64,000 bases of DNA from Candidatus Defluviibacillus avedoerensis (lineage in GTDB: Bacteria; Pseudomonadota; Gammaproteobacteria; Burkholderiales; Burkholderiaceae_C). The DNA is taken from the NCBI GenBank assembly GCA_016703665.1, contig JADJBS010000001.1:124001-188000 (forward strand), in the 5' to 3' direction. Both the position numbers and the translations under genes were made by a program. Positions 49,837-58,263 of this stretch are shown piece after piece. The notes below the pieces were generated by a model. It ran no database searches. It was not told where the DNA came from and was given only the letters and a program-made list of their open reading frames with translations. Numbering within the stretch: the first letter of the stretch is position 1; the number at the start of each line of letters is the position of its first letter.

Positions 49837-51699
49837 ATGAATTCACCTGTGATGAAGGGGTTGACTCTCAACACGCCCAACCATGTCAAAAACGCCAAGC
49901 TGGTGGCATGGGTTGCTGACATGGTCGCCCTGTGCAAGCCAGACAGCGTGTACTGGTGCGACGGCAGCGACGACGAATACCAGCGTCTGTGCCAGTTGCT
50001 CGTGGACGGCGGTACCTTCAAAAAACTCAACCCCGCCAAGCGCCCCAATTCCTTTCTAGCTTGCTCTGATACGTCCGACGTGGCCCGCGTAGAAGACCGC
50101 ACCTATATCTGTTGCGCTAACAAAGAAGACGCTGGCCCCACCAACAACTGGATGGCCCCTGCGGACATGCGTGCCACCTTGAACCCGCTGTTTGACGGCT
50201 GCATGAAAGGCCGCGCCATGTACGTGGTGCCGTTCAGCATGGGCCCGCTGGGCAGCCCGATTGCCCACATCGGGATTGAACTGTCAGATAGCCCCTATGT
50301 GGCCGTCAATATGAAGATCATGACCCGCATGGGCAAGGCTGTGTTTGACGTGCTTGGCGTGAATGGCGACTTTGTGCCTTGCGTACACACGGTGGGAGCA
50401 CCCTTGGCCGATGGTCAAAAAGACGTCGCCTGGCCTTGCAACAAGACCAAGTACATCGTGCATTACCCTGAGACCCGCGAAATCTGGTCTTATGGCTCGG
50501 GCTACGGCGGCAATGCATTGCTGGGCAAAAAGTGCTTTGCCCTGCGTATCGCGTCGAACATGGGGCGCGACCAAGGTTGGCTGGCCGAGCACATGCTCAT
50601 CCTGGGCGTGACCAACCCTGAGGGCAAGAAATACCACGTAGCCGCCGCCTTCCCCAGCGCCTGCGGCAAGACCAATTTCTCCATGCTCGTGCCGCCCACG
50701 GGGTTTGACGGCTGGAAGGTCACCACCATCGGTGACGACATTGCCTGGATCAAACCCGGTGCGGACGGCAAGCTGTATGCGATCAACCCCGAAGCTGGCT
50801 ACTTTGGCGTGGCCCCTGGTACCAATTACCACACCAACCCCAACTGCATGGCCAGCCTGGACAAGAACGTGATTTTCACCAATGTCGCGCTGACCGACGA
50901 TGGCGATGTCTGGTGGGAAGGCATGGAAAAAGACACCGGCTCCCTGCCCGAGCACTTGATCGACTGGCAAGGCAACGATTGGACACCCGAGATCGCCAAG
51001 ACAACCGGAGCTAAGGCAGCTCACCCCAATTCACGCTTTACCGTGACCGCCATCAACAACCCCGCGCTCGACAGTGCCTGGGATGACCCAAAAGGTGTCG
51101 CGATTGACGCTTTTATCTTCGGCGGACGGCGCAGCACGACCGTGCCGCTGGTGACCGAAGCCCGTAACTGGGTCGAAGGTGTTTACATGGCTGCGACCAT
51201 GGGCTCTGAAACCACGGCAGCCGCTGCCGGTCAGCAAGGGGTTGTGCGCCGCGACCCGTTTGCGATGCTGCCTTTTGCTGGCTACAACATGGCCGACTAC
51301 TTCCAGCATTGGCTCACCATGGGCCAAAAGCTGGCTGCGTCCGGCGCCAAGCAGCCCAAGATTTACTGCACCAACTGGTTCCGCAAAGGTGATGACGGCA
51401 AGTTTGTCTGGCCTGGCTACGGCGAGAACATGCGCGTGCTCAAGTGGATGATTGACCGGATCGAAGGCAGTGCTGCTGGCCAAGAAAACATATTCGGCGT
51501 AAGCCCTACCTATGGTGAACTCAACTGGGCCGGCCTGAACTTCTCTGCTGCCGAATTCAACACGGTGACCAGCATCGACAAAGCCGCCTGGACAGACGAG
51601 CTGAAGCTGCACGACGAACTGTTCACACAACTGGCGTATCACCTGCCAACGGCGCTGAAAGACACCAAGGAAGCTTTGGAAAAACGCCTCTCAACCTAA
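49837..51699 (+). CDS. pckG: GTP-dependent phosphoenolpyruvate carboxykinase
   Basis: The enzyme interconverts oxaloacetate and PEP with GTP/GDP for gluconeogenesis. It has 620 residues, normal for the GTP class. The nucleotide P-loop FPSACGKTNFSML carries the hyper-reactive cysteine of this class, the metal/PEP site is in GDDIAWIKPG, and the guanine-binding phenylalanines lie near TNWFRKGDDGKFVWPGYGEN (shown in part). It is monocistronic: a perfect terminator follows at 51754-51781. The upstream repeats suggest regulated expression. Confidence 0.97.
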   Translation: MNSPVMKGLTLNTPNHVKNAKLVAWVADMVALCKPDSVYWCDGSDDEYQRLCQLLVDGGTFKKLNPAKRPNSFLACSDTSDVARVEDRTYICCANKEDAGPTNNWMAPADMRATLNPLFDGCMKGRAMYVVPFSMGPLGSPIAHIGIELSDSPYVAVNMKIMTRMGKAVFDVLGVNGDFVPCVHTVGAPLADGQKDVAWPCNKTKYIVHYPETREIWSYGSGYGGNALLGKKCFALRIASNMGRDQGWLAEHMLILGVTNPEGKKYHVAAAFPSACGKTNFSMLVPPTGFDGWKVTTIGDDIAWIKPGADGKLYAINPEAGYFGVAPGTNYHTNPNCMASLDKNVIFTNVALTDDGDVWWEGMEKDTGSLPEHLIDWQGNDWTPEIAKTTGAKAAHPNSRFTVTAINNPALDSAWDDPKGVAIDAFIFGGRRSTTVPLVTEARNWVEGVYMAATMGSETTAAAAGQQGVVRRDPFAMLPFAGYNMADYFQHWLTMGQKLAASGAKQPKIYCTNWFRKGDDGKFVWPGYGENMRVLKWMIDRIEGSAAGQENIFGVSPTYGELNWAGLNFSAAEFNTVTSIDKAAWTDELKLHDELFTQLAYHLPTALKDTKEALEKRLST

Positions 51700-51753
51700 A
51701 TGAAGATTTGACTGGTTGCACATACTGCTTCCAGCTTGGTCAAAACCCTAGTC

Positions 51754-51781
51754 AAAAAGCCGACGCATGCGTCGGCTTTTT
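51754..51781. terminator. Bidirectional Rho-independent terminator after pckG
   Basis: A perfect 28-base palindrome from AAAAAGCCGACGCA to TGCGTCGGCTTTTT gives a GC-rich stem with U runs on both strands. It lies 54 bases after the pckG stop and 42 before the end of the convergent gene at 51824, so it can stop transcription from both sides. Confidence 0.94.
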
Positions 51782-51823
51782 GGTTGTGGCTATCTCAAGA
51801 AGTTAGCCGTGCTTTCACAGAGT

Positions 51824-52246
51824 TCAGCGCTTTGACTCAACCATCATGGCGCGACTGATATCTGCCATCACCCTGGCATCGCTTAAAGCCAAGTCCCACA
51901 ATTTACGGTCTTGCTCGGCTCGCTTCTGGACCTCAAACCAACGCTTGACGCCTGCATTCAGGCTGCTCGCGGCCATCCGAATGGGGCCAGCCAACAAAGC
52001 AAGGCCTGCAAACGCAACGGACCATAAAATGATCCAACCAGCCAATAGATGGCCGTCTGACCAAGTGTCCATGACCTGATTCGCGGCTACCAGAAGTGTA
52101 GAAACCACGGCAGACAACAATAAAGTCGCTATTGCACGGCTCCCACTGACGCCCCTGGCAACATACTTCAAAGCTTCAACGGTCCGTTCAATGCGAACCA
52201 CGCCTGGGTGCTGCATCGAGTACTCAATATGGACAAAACTGGTCAT
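51824..52246 (-). CDS. Small two-helix membrane protein of unknown function
   Basis: A 140-residue protein with no family that I recognise. It has a short N-terminal cytoplasmic part (MTSFVHIEYSMQHPGVVRIE), two hydrophobic helices (about residues 39-56 and 69-87) and a charged C-terminal helix (KRWFEVQKRAEQDRKLWDLA). It is convergent with pckG, divergent from the LysR gene and shares no operon. The AT-rich region of about 130 bases before it also serves the LysR gene. Confidence 0.72.
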   Translation of the reverse strand: MTSFVHIEYSMQHPGVVRIERTVEALKYVARGVSGSRAIATLLLSAVVSTLLVAANQVMDTWSDGHLLAGWIILWSVAFAGLALLAGPIRMAASSLNAGVKRWFEVQKRAEQDRKLWDLALSDARVMADISRAMMVESKR

Positions 52247-52383
52247 GGTGATTCCCTTTTCTCAAAAGGCATACGGACAGAGTGTCCGAAGCCGTGAAGC
52301 AATACTAGGGTAAACACCAATATTTTCCTAATTTAGATTTATGATGATATTTATTCATATTGGTGATGTATTAATTGCGATTG

Positions 52384-53358
52384 ATGATCTCTACTGAATC
52401 CGGTCTCAATTTCCGCACTCTTGACTTGAACCTTCTTCGGGTCTTTGACGAGGTCATGTCCGAGCGCAGTTTGACCCGAGCAGCTCAAAACCTGGCATTA
52501 ACCCAACCTGCCGTCAGCAATGCCATTCGCCGCCTGAGGATCACGCTGGGGGACGAACTCGTACAGCGTCACGGTCAGGGCATTGAACCCACAGCCCGGG
52601 CACTGGCCATTTGGCCCGCTGTGCGCGAAACGCTCCAGCAGTTACAACAGTTACTGGCCCCAACGCACTTTGAACTGTCTAAAGCCACCAACACCTTTGT
52701 GTTGGCCATGGCCGATGCAACGGCTGCCGAGTTGATGCCCGGTCTGATCGAATCGCTGGAACGGGACGCCACCGGCATCTCGATTCGTCTGGTGCCGCTC
52801 ACCACGCGTGACCCACGTGGCCTACTGGAAAACGAGAGCGTTGATCTGGCCATTGGCTTCTTCCCTGCCGTGGTGTCTGACCTCACTGCCAGAGCGCAAG
52901 TCGGTAAAGCGGTGAATTTTGTCCAGGAACAGCTTTATGGAGGCGAGTACGTCTGTGTGATGCGCAAAGACCATCCACTGGCGCATGGTCCGATGACTTT
53001 GAAACGTTACTGCACCGCCCGCCATCTTTTGGTGAGTTTTTCAGGACGAGCATTTGGCTTCATTGACGAAGCACTGGCCGCATTGGGGCATCAACGCCGT
53101 ATCGTACTCACCGTCAATCAGTTCTTTACCGCCAGCGAAGTAGTGGCGCACTCCGATTTGCTGACCGTATTGCCACGCCACTTTCTTTCTGTAACTGGCA
53201 TTGCGGGGGAATTGACTTGGCGTGAGCTACCGTTTGAAGCGCCCCGTGTCAGGGTAGATGCTCTATGGCACCGCCGCTATACCCATGACAGTGCACATCT
53301 TTGGCTGCGGCAAACCGTGAACCAGGCAGCCAGACAGGCATTCGGTGTCATTTCTTAG
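52384..53358 (+). CDS. LysR-family transcriptional regulator
   Basis: A 324-residue LysR regulator with an N-terminal winged helix (LNLLRVFDEVMSERSLTRAAQ, TQPAVSNAIRRLR) and a periplasmic-binding-like effector domain. The ATG at 52384 is preceded by a markedly AT-rich stretch (52310-52380), the usual place for the promoter and autoregulatory site. The next gene on the same strand, 48 bases away, is a Bug receptor, so it may control that gene; the effector is unknown. The N-terminal sequence belongs to the NodD/NahR-like branch (NLLRVFDEVM). Confidence 0.9.
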   Translation: MISTESGLNFRTLDLNLLRVFDEVMSERSLTRAAQNLALTQPAVSNAIRRLRITLGDELVQRHGQGIEPTARALAIWPAVRETLQQLQQLLAPTHFELSKATNTFVLAMADATAAELMPGLIESLERDATGISIRLVPLTTRDPRGLLENESVDLAIGFFPAVVSDLTARAQVGKAVNFVQEQLYGGEYVCVMRKDHPLAHGPMTLKRYCTARHLLVSFSGRAFGFIDEALAALGHQRRIVLTVNQFFTASEVVAHSDLLTVLPRHFLSVTGIAGELTWRELPFEAPRVRVDALWHRRYTHDSAHLWLRQTVNQAARQAFGVIS

Positions 53359-53406
53359 GCACGCATTGTGCTCAGAAGAAAGCTCCCACCACTACTTGGA
53401 GCATTC

Positions 53407-54393
53407 ATGATCCGCCACCTGTCCATCAAGGCTACCCGCCGTCAAAGTCTGCAGATTCTAGGCGCAGGCGCAGCAGCCATTGCACTGCCCGCATTCGCAT
53501 CTTGGCCTGAAAAGCCTATCAAGATAGTGGTGACTTTCCCCCCAGGTGGCGCCAGCGACATCGTCGCGCGTGTCATCGCTGAGCAGCTTGGCAAGAAGCT
53601 GGGGCAACCGGTGGTGGTTGACAATAAGCCTGGCGCGGGCGGCAGCATTGGAGGCAATGCAGTGGCCCAGTCCCCTGCAGATGGGTACACACTGATGCTT
53701 TCAAACTCAACTCCGATTTCGATAGGGCCGTTTGCAATGGAAAAGCAACCCTATGACCCGGTCGAGCAATTTACGCACATTGCCTTGATCGGCAGCGCGC
53801 CCTGCGTCGTCATGGCAAATCCCAACGCGCCCATCCGGACCATGGCCGATGTCGAATCTCATGCCCGCAAAGCCGGACGTCTGGATTTCGGCTCGGGCGG
53901 GCCAGCCTCGATAGGCCATATTTACGGCGAATTAATGAAAAAGGAAATGAAGGTCAATCTGGTCCACGTTCCCTATCGAGGCGGCGCACCCATGACGACA
54001 GACCTGATCTCGGGCGTGATACCCCTTGGTATCGACGTCCTCACCGCCTTTGTGCCCTATTTCAAGTCCGGGCAGATTGTTCCCTTGGCAGTCACCTCGT
54101 CCACCCGTTCACCCCTGGTGCCAGAGGTCCCCAGCGTGGCTGAGCTGGGCTACCGCAAGCTGATCCTGGACAACTTCTTTGGATTGTCGGGCCCCGCAAA
54201 GATGCCAACGGACGTGATTGCGCGACTCAACTCAGCATGCAACGAGATTCTGGCCATGCCTGAGATCAAGAAGAAAATGCTGGATTTAGGCATCACCACC
54301 CAGCCCGCCAGTTCGACCACCTTTACCAACTACGTAAAGGATCAGGTTGCAACACTGTCGCCAGCGGTCAAAGCGGCAGGCGTCAAGCTTTGA
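53407..54393 (+). CDS. Bug-family receptor with possible twin-arginine signal
   Basis: An orphan Bug receptor of 328 residues. From ATG 53407 the N terminus has TRRQSLQILGAGAAAIALP, close to a Tat signal (RR, hydrophobic core, cleavage after PAFA). Family motifs follow: EKPIKIVVTFPPGGASD, PVVVDNKPGAGGSIGG, DGYTLMLSNSTP, HVPYRGGAPMTTDL and VPEVPSVAELGY. No TctA/B gene is next to it. The upstream LysR gene may regulate it. Its stop is 13 bases from the convergent GGDEF-EAL gene. Confidence 0.91.
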   Translation: MIRHLSIKATRRQSLQILGAGAAAIALPAFASWPEKPIKIVVTFPPGGASDIVARVIAEQLGKKLGQPVVVDNKPGAGGSIGGNAVAQSPADGYTLMLSNSTPISIGPFAMEKQPYDPVEQFTHIALIGSAPCVVMANPNAPIRTMADVESHARKAGRLDFGSGGPASIGHIYGELMKKEMKVNLVHVPYRGGAPMTTDLISGVIPLGIDVLTAFVPYFKSGQIVPLAVTSSTRSPLVPEVPSVAELGYRKLILDNFFGLSGPAKMPTDVIARLNSACNEILAMPEIKKKMLDLGITTQPASSTTFTNYVKDQVATLSPAVKAAGVKL

Positions 54394-54406
54394 GCCAATG
54401 CGCCAT

Positions 54407-56206
54407 TCAGGCTGACTGATTTTGCTTTAGTTTTTGCAGCAAACGATCAAAGTCTGATTTGCCTAAAGGCTTGGAAAACAGATAACCCTGTGCATAGTTG
54501 CAGCCAGCATCAAGCAGAAACTGCCGCTGTGCCTCGGTTTCTACCCCTTCGGCAATCACCTTCAGGCCCATCTTATGCGCCATGGCAATGATGGCCTCGC
54601 ACAGCACACGTGCGCTGGCGTTGTCTTCAATGTCTTGCACAAAGGTCTGGTCAATCTTGACATAGTCCAAGTCAAACTTCTTGAGGTAGGCCACCGATGC
54701 ATAGCCGGTGCCAAAGTCGTCAATCGCCATCTGAAAACCTGCGTCGCGGAACGCCTCCAGCTTGGATTTGGCGATCTCTTCCGCCTTCATGAAAACGGCT
54801 TCCGTCAGTTCCAGCACGATGGCCTGGCCCGGTAAACCAAGCTCTGCCATGTACGCCACCCAATCTGACGGTTTGGCCTGCGGGTTGCGGAACAGCACCG
54901 GTGACTGGTTAACGCTGATGGCAAAGTCAGGGTCAAAGGTCTCGCGCAAGTGCTTGGCCTGCTGTGCGGCTTGGCGAAAGATCCAGTCACCAATCTCTAC
55001 CATCGCACCCGAGTCTTCAGCCAGCGGAATGAATTCCATTGGCCCGATCAGCCCTCGGCCTTCATGATTCCACAGCACCAGTGCCTCGGCCCTGCGAACA
55101 TCGCCTGTGGCGAGCTCCACAATGGGCTGGTAAAGCATCTCAAACTTGTGATGACTAACAGCACGTCGCAACTCGCGGCTCAGGCGCCCGCGTCTGGCTG
55201 CGGCCTCTTGCAACGCAAAGGTAAAGTGGCTGAAGCGGCTGCGCCCGGATGACTTGGCGTAATACATCGCCTGGCCCGCATTCTTGATGAGTGCATCCAT
55301 GTCTTGCGCATTGTCGGGATACAGCGCGATACCAATGCTGGCTGTTGCGTATATCTCATCATCGCCAATCCTGAAAGGCTCCGCCAACCGGTTGATCAGG
55401 TTCTGGGCAATGCGCTCCACGTCGGTCACATCACGCAGGTTCGGGATCACCACGGCAAACTCATCGCCGCCAATGCGCGCGCAAACGTCGGTCTCACGCA
55501 CCACATCAGGAATTCGAAATGCCGTCTGAGTAAGGACCGCGTCACCCATCTCCAAGCCAAAGGTTTCGTTGATTGACTTGAACTTATCCAACCCGATCAA
55601 GAGCACGGCCAGTTGCAGCTTGGAGCGCTGCGCCAGTTTGATCTCGTGAACCAAGCGTTCACGGAAATAGCGCCGATTCGGCAACTGCGTGAGGGGATCG
55701 AAGTTGGATTGTCTGGTGATGGTTTCGTGCGCTATCTTGATGTCCGTGATGTCGCGACAGACACCAATCAGGCCCAGCAGCTTGCCATGTTCGTCAAAAT
55801 ACGGCAGCCGCCGAGTCAGAATGCAGATCTGGTTGCCCTCGGCGTCACCCATCCAGCGCTCCGACAGGTGCTGCTCACTACCCGACATGGCCTGCCTGTC
55901 GAGCACCTCCATTTTGTCCGCGACTTCCTCGATCACCAGATCGTGGTCAGTTTTGCCATTGAGCTGCCCTTCGTCTACACCCACATGTGCTTCGTACAAG
56001 GCGTTGCAACCAAGGTAGATACCGTCGATGGACTTGAAATACACCATGTCCTGCACGGCGTTCATCACACCTTGCAGCAGCCGGTTCTGCTGATCAGATG
56101 ACTGGTAAAGATGCCTGACGGATTCAGCGAGGTGTTGCCAGTCCTCGGCCGCCACACTGTCACGGTCGAGGAACTTTTCGAGCTGTCGATGAGATACGGA
56201 TTGCAT
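54407..56206 (-). CDS. PAS-GGDEF-EAL c-di-GMP turnover protein
   Basis: A 599-residue soluble protein: an N-terminal helix, a PAS domain (about residues 45-165, VYFKSIDGIYLGCN, GLIGVCRDITDIK), a GGDEF domain with intact active site ARIGGDEFAVV (about 243) and an EAL domain with AEALVLWNHEG (about 373), NQSPVLFRN, LTEAVFMK, IDDFGTGYASVAYLKKF and AEGVETEAQ. Both catalytic sites look complete. I took ATG 56206 (MQSVSHRQLEK); an upstream in-frame start at 56245 would add 13 residues. It follows the ankyrin gene by 81 bases. Confidence 0.9.
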   Translation of the reverse strand: MQSVSHRQLEKFLDRDSVAAEDWQHLAESVRHLYQSSDQQNRLLQGVMNAVQDMVYFKSIDGIYLGCNALYEAHVGVDEGQLNGKTDHDLVIEEVADKMEVLDRQAMSGSEQHLSERWMGDAEGNQICILTRRLPYFDEHGKLLGLIGVCRDITDIKIAHETITRQSNFDPLTQLPNRRYFRERLVHEIKLAQRSKLQLAVLLIGLDKFKSINETFGLEMGDAVLTQTAFRIPDVVRETDVCARIGGDEFAVVIPNLRDVTDVERIAQNLINRLAEPFRIGDDEIYATASIGIALYPDNAQDMDALIKNAGQAMYYAKSSGRSRFSHFTFALQEAAARRGRLSRELRRAVSHHKFEMLYQPIVELATGDVRRAEALVLWNHEGRGLIGPMEFIPLAEDSGAMVEIGDWIFRQAAQQAKHLRETFDPDFAISVNQSPVLFRNPQAKPSDWVAYMAELGLPGQAIVLELTEAVFMKAEEIAKSKLEAFRDAGFQMAIDDFGTGYASVAYLKKFDLDYVKIDQTFVQDIEDNASARVLCEAIIAMAHKMGLKVIAEGVETEAQRQFLLDAGCNYAQGYLFSKPLGKSDFDRLLQKLKQNQSA

Positions 56207-56287
56207 GGAAGAAATGAGGGTAAGTGCGGTCACAGCATACGCCATAAAGCCCGCATCTGCCAGTCACTCAAGCAATGCGAAACCCTG

Positions 56288-56980
56288 CTATTTTGCACCG
56301 CTGGAGGCAACCTCCAGCATGCGAACCATGTCTGCGAAACCTCGTGCACGGGCCAGTGCCAATGGCGTCTGGCCATGGCGGTCCGTCAGCGTGAGCTTGG
56401 CGCCCGCCTGTATCAGTGCTTGCAGGCAGCGCTGGTGACGCAGTCCACCGTCGCCCAGCACAACAGCTTCGATGGCTGCCGTCCAGTGCAAATTGTTGAC
56501 ATGGTCAACGGGTGCCCCGGCGGCGATCAGCTGACGCACTACACCGTCGTGTCCCAGGTGAGCGGCCGCAATCAACGCCGTTCCGTCATAGCGACTGGTG
56601 ACCAGCTTAGCGCTGGCACCCTGCGCCAGCAGCACCCGCAAAGTCTCCTCGTCGTCGGCCACGGCTGCAATGGTGACAGCATCGTAACGGTCATTCTCCA
56701 GTCGATTCAGGTCTGCCCCTGCCTGCACCAGTACGCGAATGACGTCACGTTGCCGAGCGAAGGTGGCCACATGAAGCGCCGTTCTGCCATAGGCATCGAC
56801 TGCGTTCAGGTCAGGTTTGGCCCGGAGCAAGGCCTGAAGCTGGGCCAAGTCTCCCCGCGCTGCGGCAGCATGAAGCCCCTGATACCGGATTTGCTCCGCA
56901 GCAGTTGGCGCCACCTGGGCCGCTGCTGGCCCAAGGGCACAGACCACTAGCACTGAAAGTGCAACACGGTGAAACTTCAC
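56288..56980 (-). CDS. Exported ankyrin-repeat protein
   Basis: A 230-residue protein with a signal peptide (MKFHRVALSVLVVCALGPAAAQ) and about six ankyrin repeats, including GLHAAAARGDLAQLQALLRA, GRTALHVATFARQRDVIRVL and GQTPLALARARGFADMVRML. It should be periplasmic. It starts 14 bases after the GlcG-like gene, so the two form an operon. Periplasmic ankyrin proteins beside haem proteins or catalase are known in other bacteria; a shared role here is only suggested by the operon. Confidence 0.87.
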   Translation of the reverse strand: MKFHRVALSVLVVCALGPAAAQVAPTAAEQIRYQGLHAAAARGDLAQLQALLRAKPDLNAVDAYGRTALHVATFARQRDVIRVLVQAGADLNRLENDRYDAVTIAAVADDEETLRVLLAQGASAKLVTSRYDGTALIAAAHLGHDGVVRQLIAAGAPVDHVNNLHWTAAIEAVVLGDGGLRHQRCLQALIQAGAKLTLTDRHGQTPLALARARGFADMVRMLEVASSGAK

Positions 56981-56994
56981 GGTATGCCCCTCGG

Positions 56995-57494
56995 CTATTT
57001 AAGTTGGTCCTTAACCTTATCCAGTGCAGCCACGGCACAGGCTTCGTCCAGGTGACCACCAGGTGCGCCACCTACGCCTACAGCACCAATGGTTTCGTTA
57101 CCGACTTTCACAGGCACGCCCCCGCCCAACAGCAAAAGCCCGGAATGTTGACCAGGTTCGCTGCAGCGGGGTTCTTTTGTGCGCCCTCCATCATGGCCAA
57201 TGTGGTGTTTTTAGCAGAAGCCGATGTCCAGGCCTTTTGCTGGCTGGCACCCAAGGTATGGGCACCCGCATTGTCCGCACGCATCACGGCGCGCACGGTA
57301 CCAGCACGGTCCACGACCGTCGCAGTCACGGCGTAGCCGTTGGCTGTGCAGGCCGCAACGGTGGCTGAGGCAATCTGACTGGCCAGTTCCAGCGACATGT
57401 TCTTTTCGGTGCGCACGGCTTGTGCCTGAGCAGCGGCAAAACTGAGGGACAAAGCGAGTGCGGCAACAGCGCGGAGTTTAAAAGTGGTTTTCAT
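56995..57494 (-). pseudogene. Exported GlcG/HbpS-like haem-binding protein, one-base frameshift
   Basis: From ATG 57494 (Shine-Dalgarno GGAG) a signal peptide ends near AAAQAQA, then the DUF336 fold follows: MSLELASQIASATVAACTANGY, VVDRAGTVRAVMRADNAGAHT and NPAAANLVNIPGF. At this point the frame breaks and ends in CCWAGACL. One extra T in the T4 run (plus-strand A4, 57134-57137) restores LLLGGGVPVKVGNETIGAVG and GGAPGGHLDEACAVAAL down to the TAG at 56995-56997, giving the expected 166 residues. Conservation past the break suggests a recent event or a sequencing error. It precedes the ankyrin gene by 14 bases. Confidence 0.87.
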
Positions 57495-57618
57495 GAGGAT
57501 CTCCAAAGGGTTTGACATCTGGGGGTTGAGGAGCCTCCACTGTAAGAATGGGCAAGCTTGTCGGCAATTCGTGCGCCTACGCTCGTCATAGCGTAGAAAT
57601 ACTGAACGTATCGACGCG

Positions 57619-58263
57619 CTAATTGCCTGGGTCTTCGTCCACCAGAGCCGCGTATTGCCTGATCAACTGCGCCAGTGACTCGGCCTCTAGTTTTGCAAAA
57701 AGCCGTGCGCGATGGGTCTCCACCGTTCGGGGAGACAGTGCGAGGGCCCGTCCGATCTCTTTGTTGGTCAGGCCTTCCACGATCAAGCCGAGCACCTCGC
57801 GCTCGCGCTCGCTTAGCTGCGCGTAGCATGCCCTGGCGTGGCTATCGCCCAGGTGCCTTTGACGCGAGCGCACGTGGGCGCGGACCGCTGTTTGAAGCGC
57901 TTCCAGCAGTTGCTCGTCATCCACCGGCTTTTCCAGAAACTCAGCTGCCCCGCTTTTGAAGGCGCGACGGCACATATCCACCGTGCCGTGGCCAGTGAGC
58001 ATGATCACTGGCTGGTCCACCCCTTGAGCCACCAGTTGCTCCAGTACCGTAAGGCCGCTGATGCCAGGCATGCGCACATCCAGCACGATGGCACCAATGC
58101 TCTGGCGGTCAAAGTTTCGAACAAAACGTTCGGGATCATCCCAAAGTTCGGTGCGCAAGCCCACGGTACTGATCAATAAGGCCAAGCTGCTGCGCACGGC
58201 CTCGTCATCATCGATCAGATGGATCACTGGCGACAAAGGGCTGGTGCTCCCCGACTCGTTCAT
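57619..58263 (-). CDS. FixJ-type response regulator
   Basis: A 214-residue response regulator with a receiver domain (LIDDDEAVRSSL; phospho-acceptor in AIVLDVRMPGISG; VIMLTGHG; lysine in FLEKPVDD) and a LuxR-type helix-turn-helix (LSEREREVLGLIVEGLTNKEIG). Its start overlaps the kinase stop (ATGA), so it is the partner of that kinase. Targets are unknown; the GlcG-like gene starts 124 bases downstream on the same strand. Confidence 0.92.
   Translation of the reverse strand: MNESGSTSPLSPVIHLIDDDEAVRSSLALLISTVGLRTELWDDPERFVRNFDRQSIGAIVLDVRMPGISGLTVLEQLVAQGVDQPVIMLTGHGTVDMCRRAFKSGAAEFLEKPVDDEQLLEALQTAVRAHVRSRQRHLGDSHARACYAQLSEREREVLGLIVEGLTNKEIGRALALSPRTVETHRARLFAKLEAESLAQLIRQYAALVDEDPGN

Noticed and set aside
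51754..51781. The perfect palindrome as a regulator operator
   Set aside because: Its position between two convergent genes and the A/T runs at both ends fit a bidirectional terminator better.
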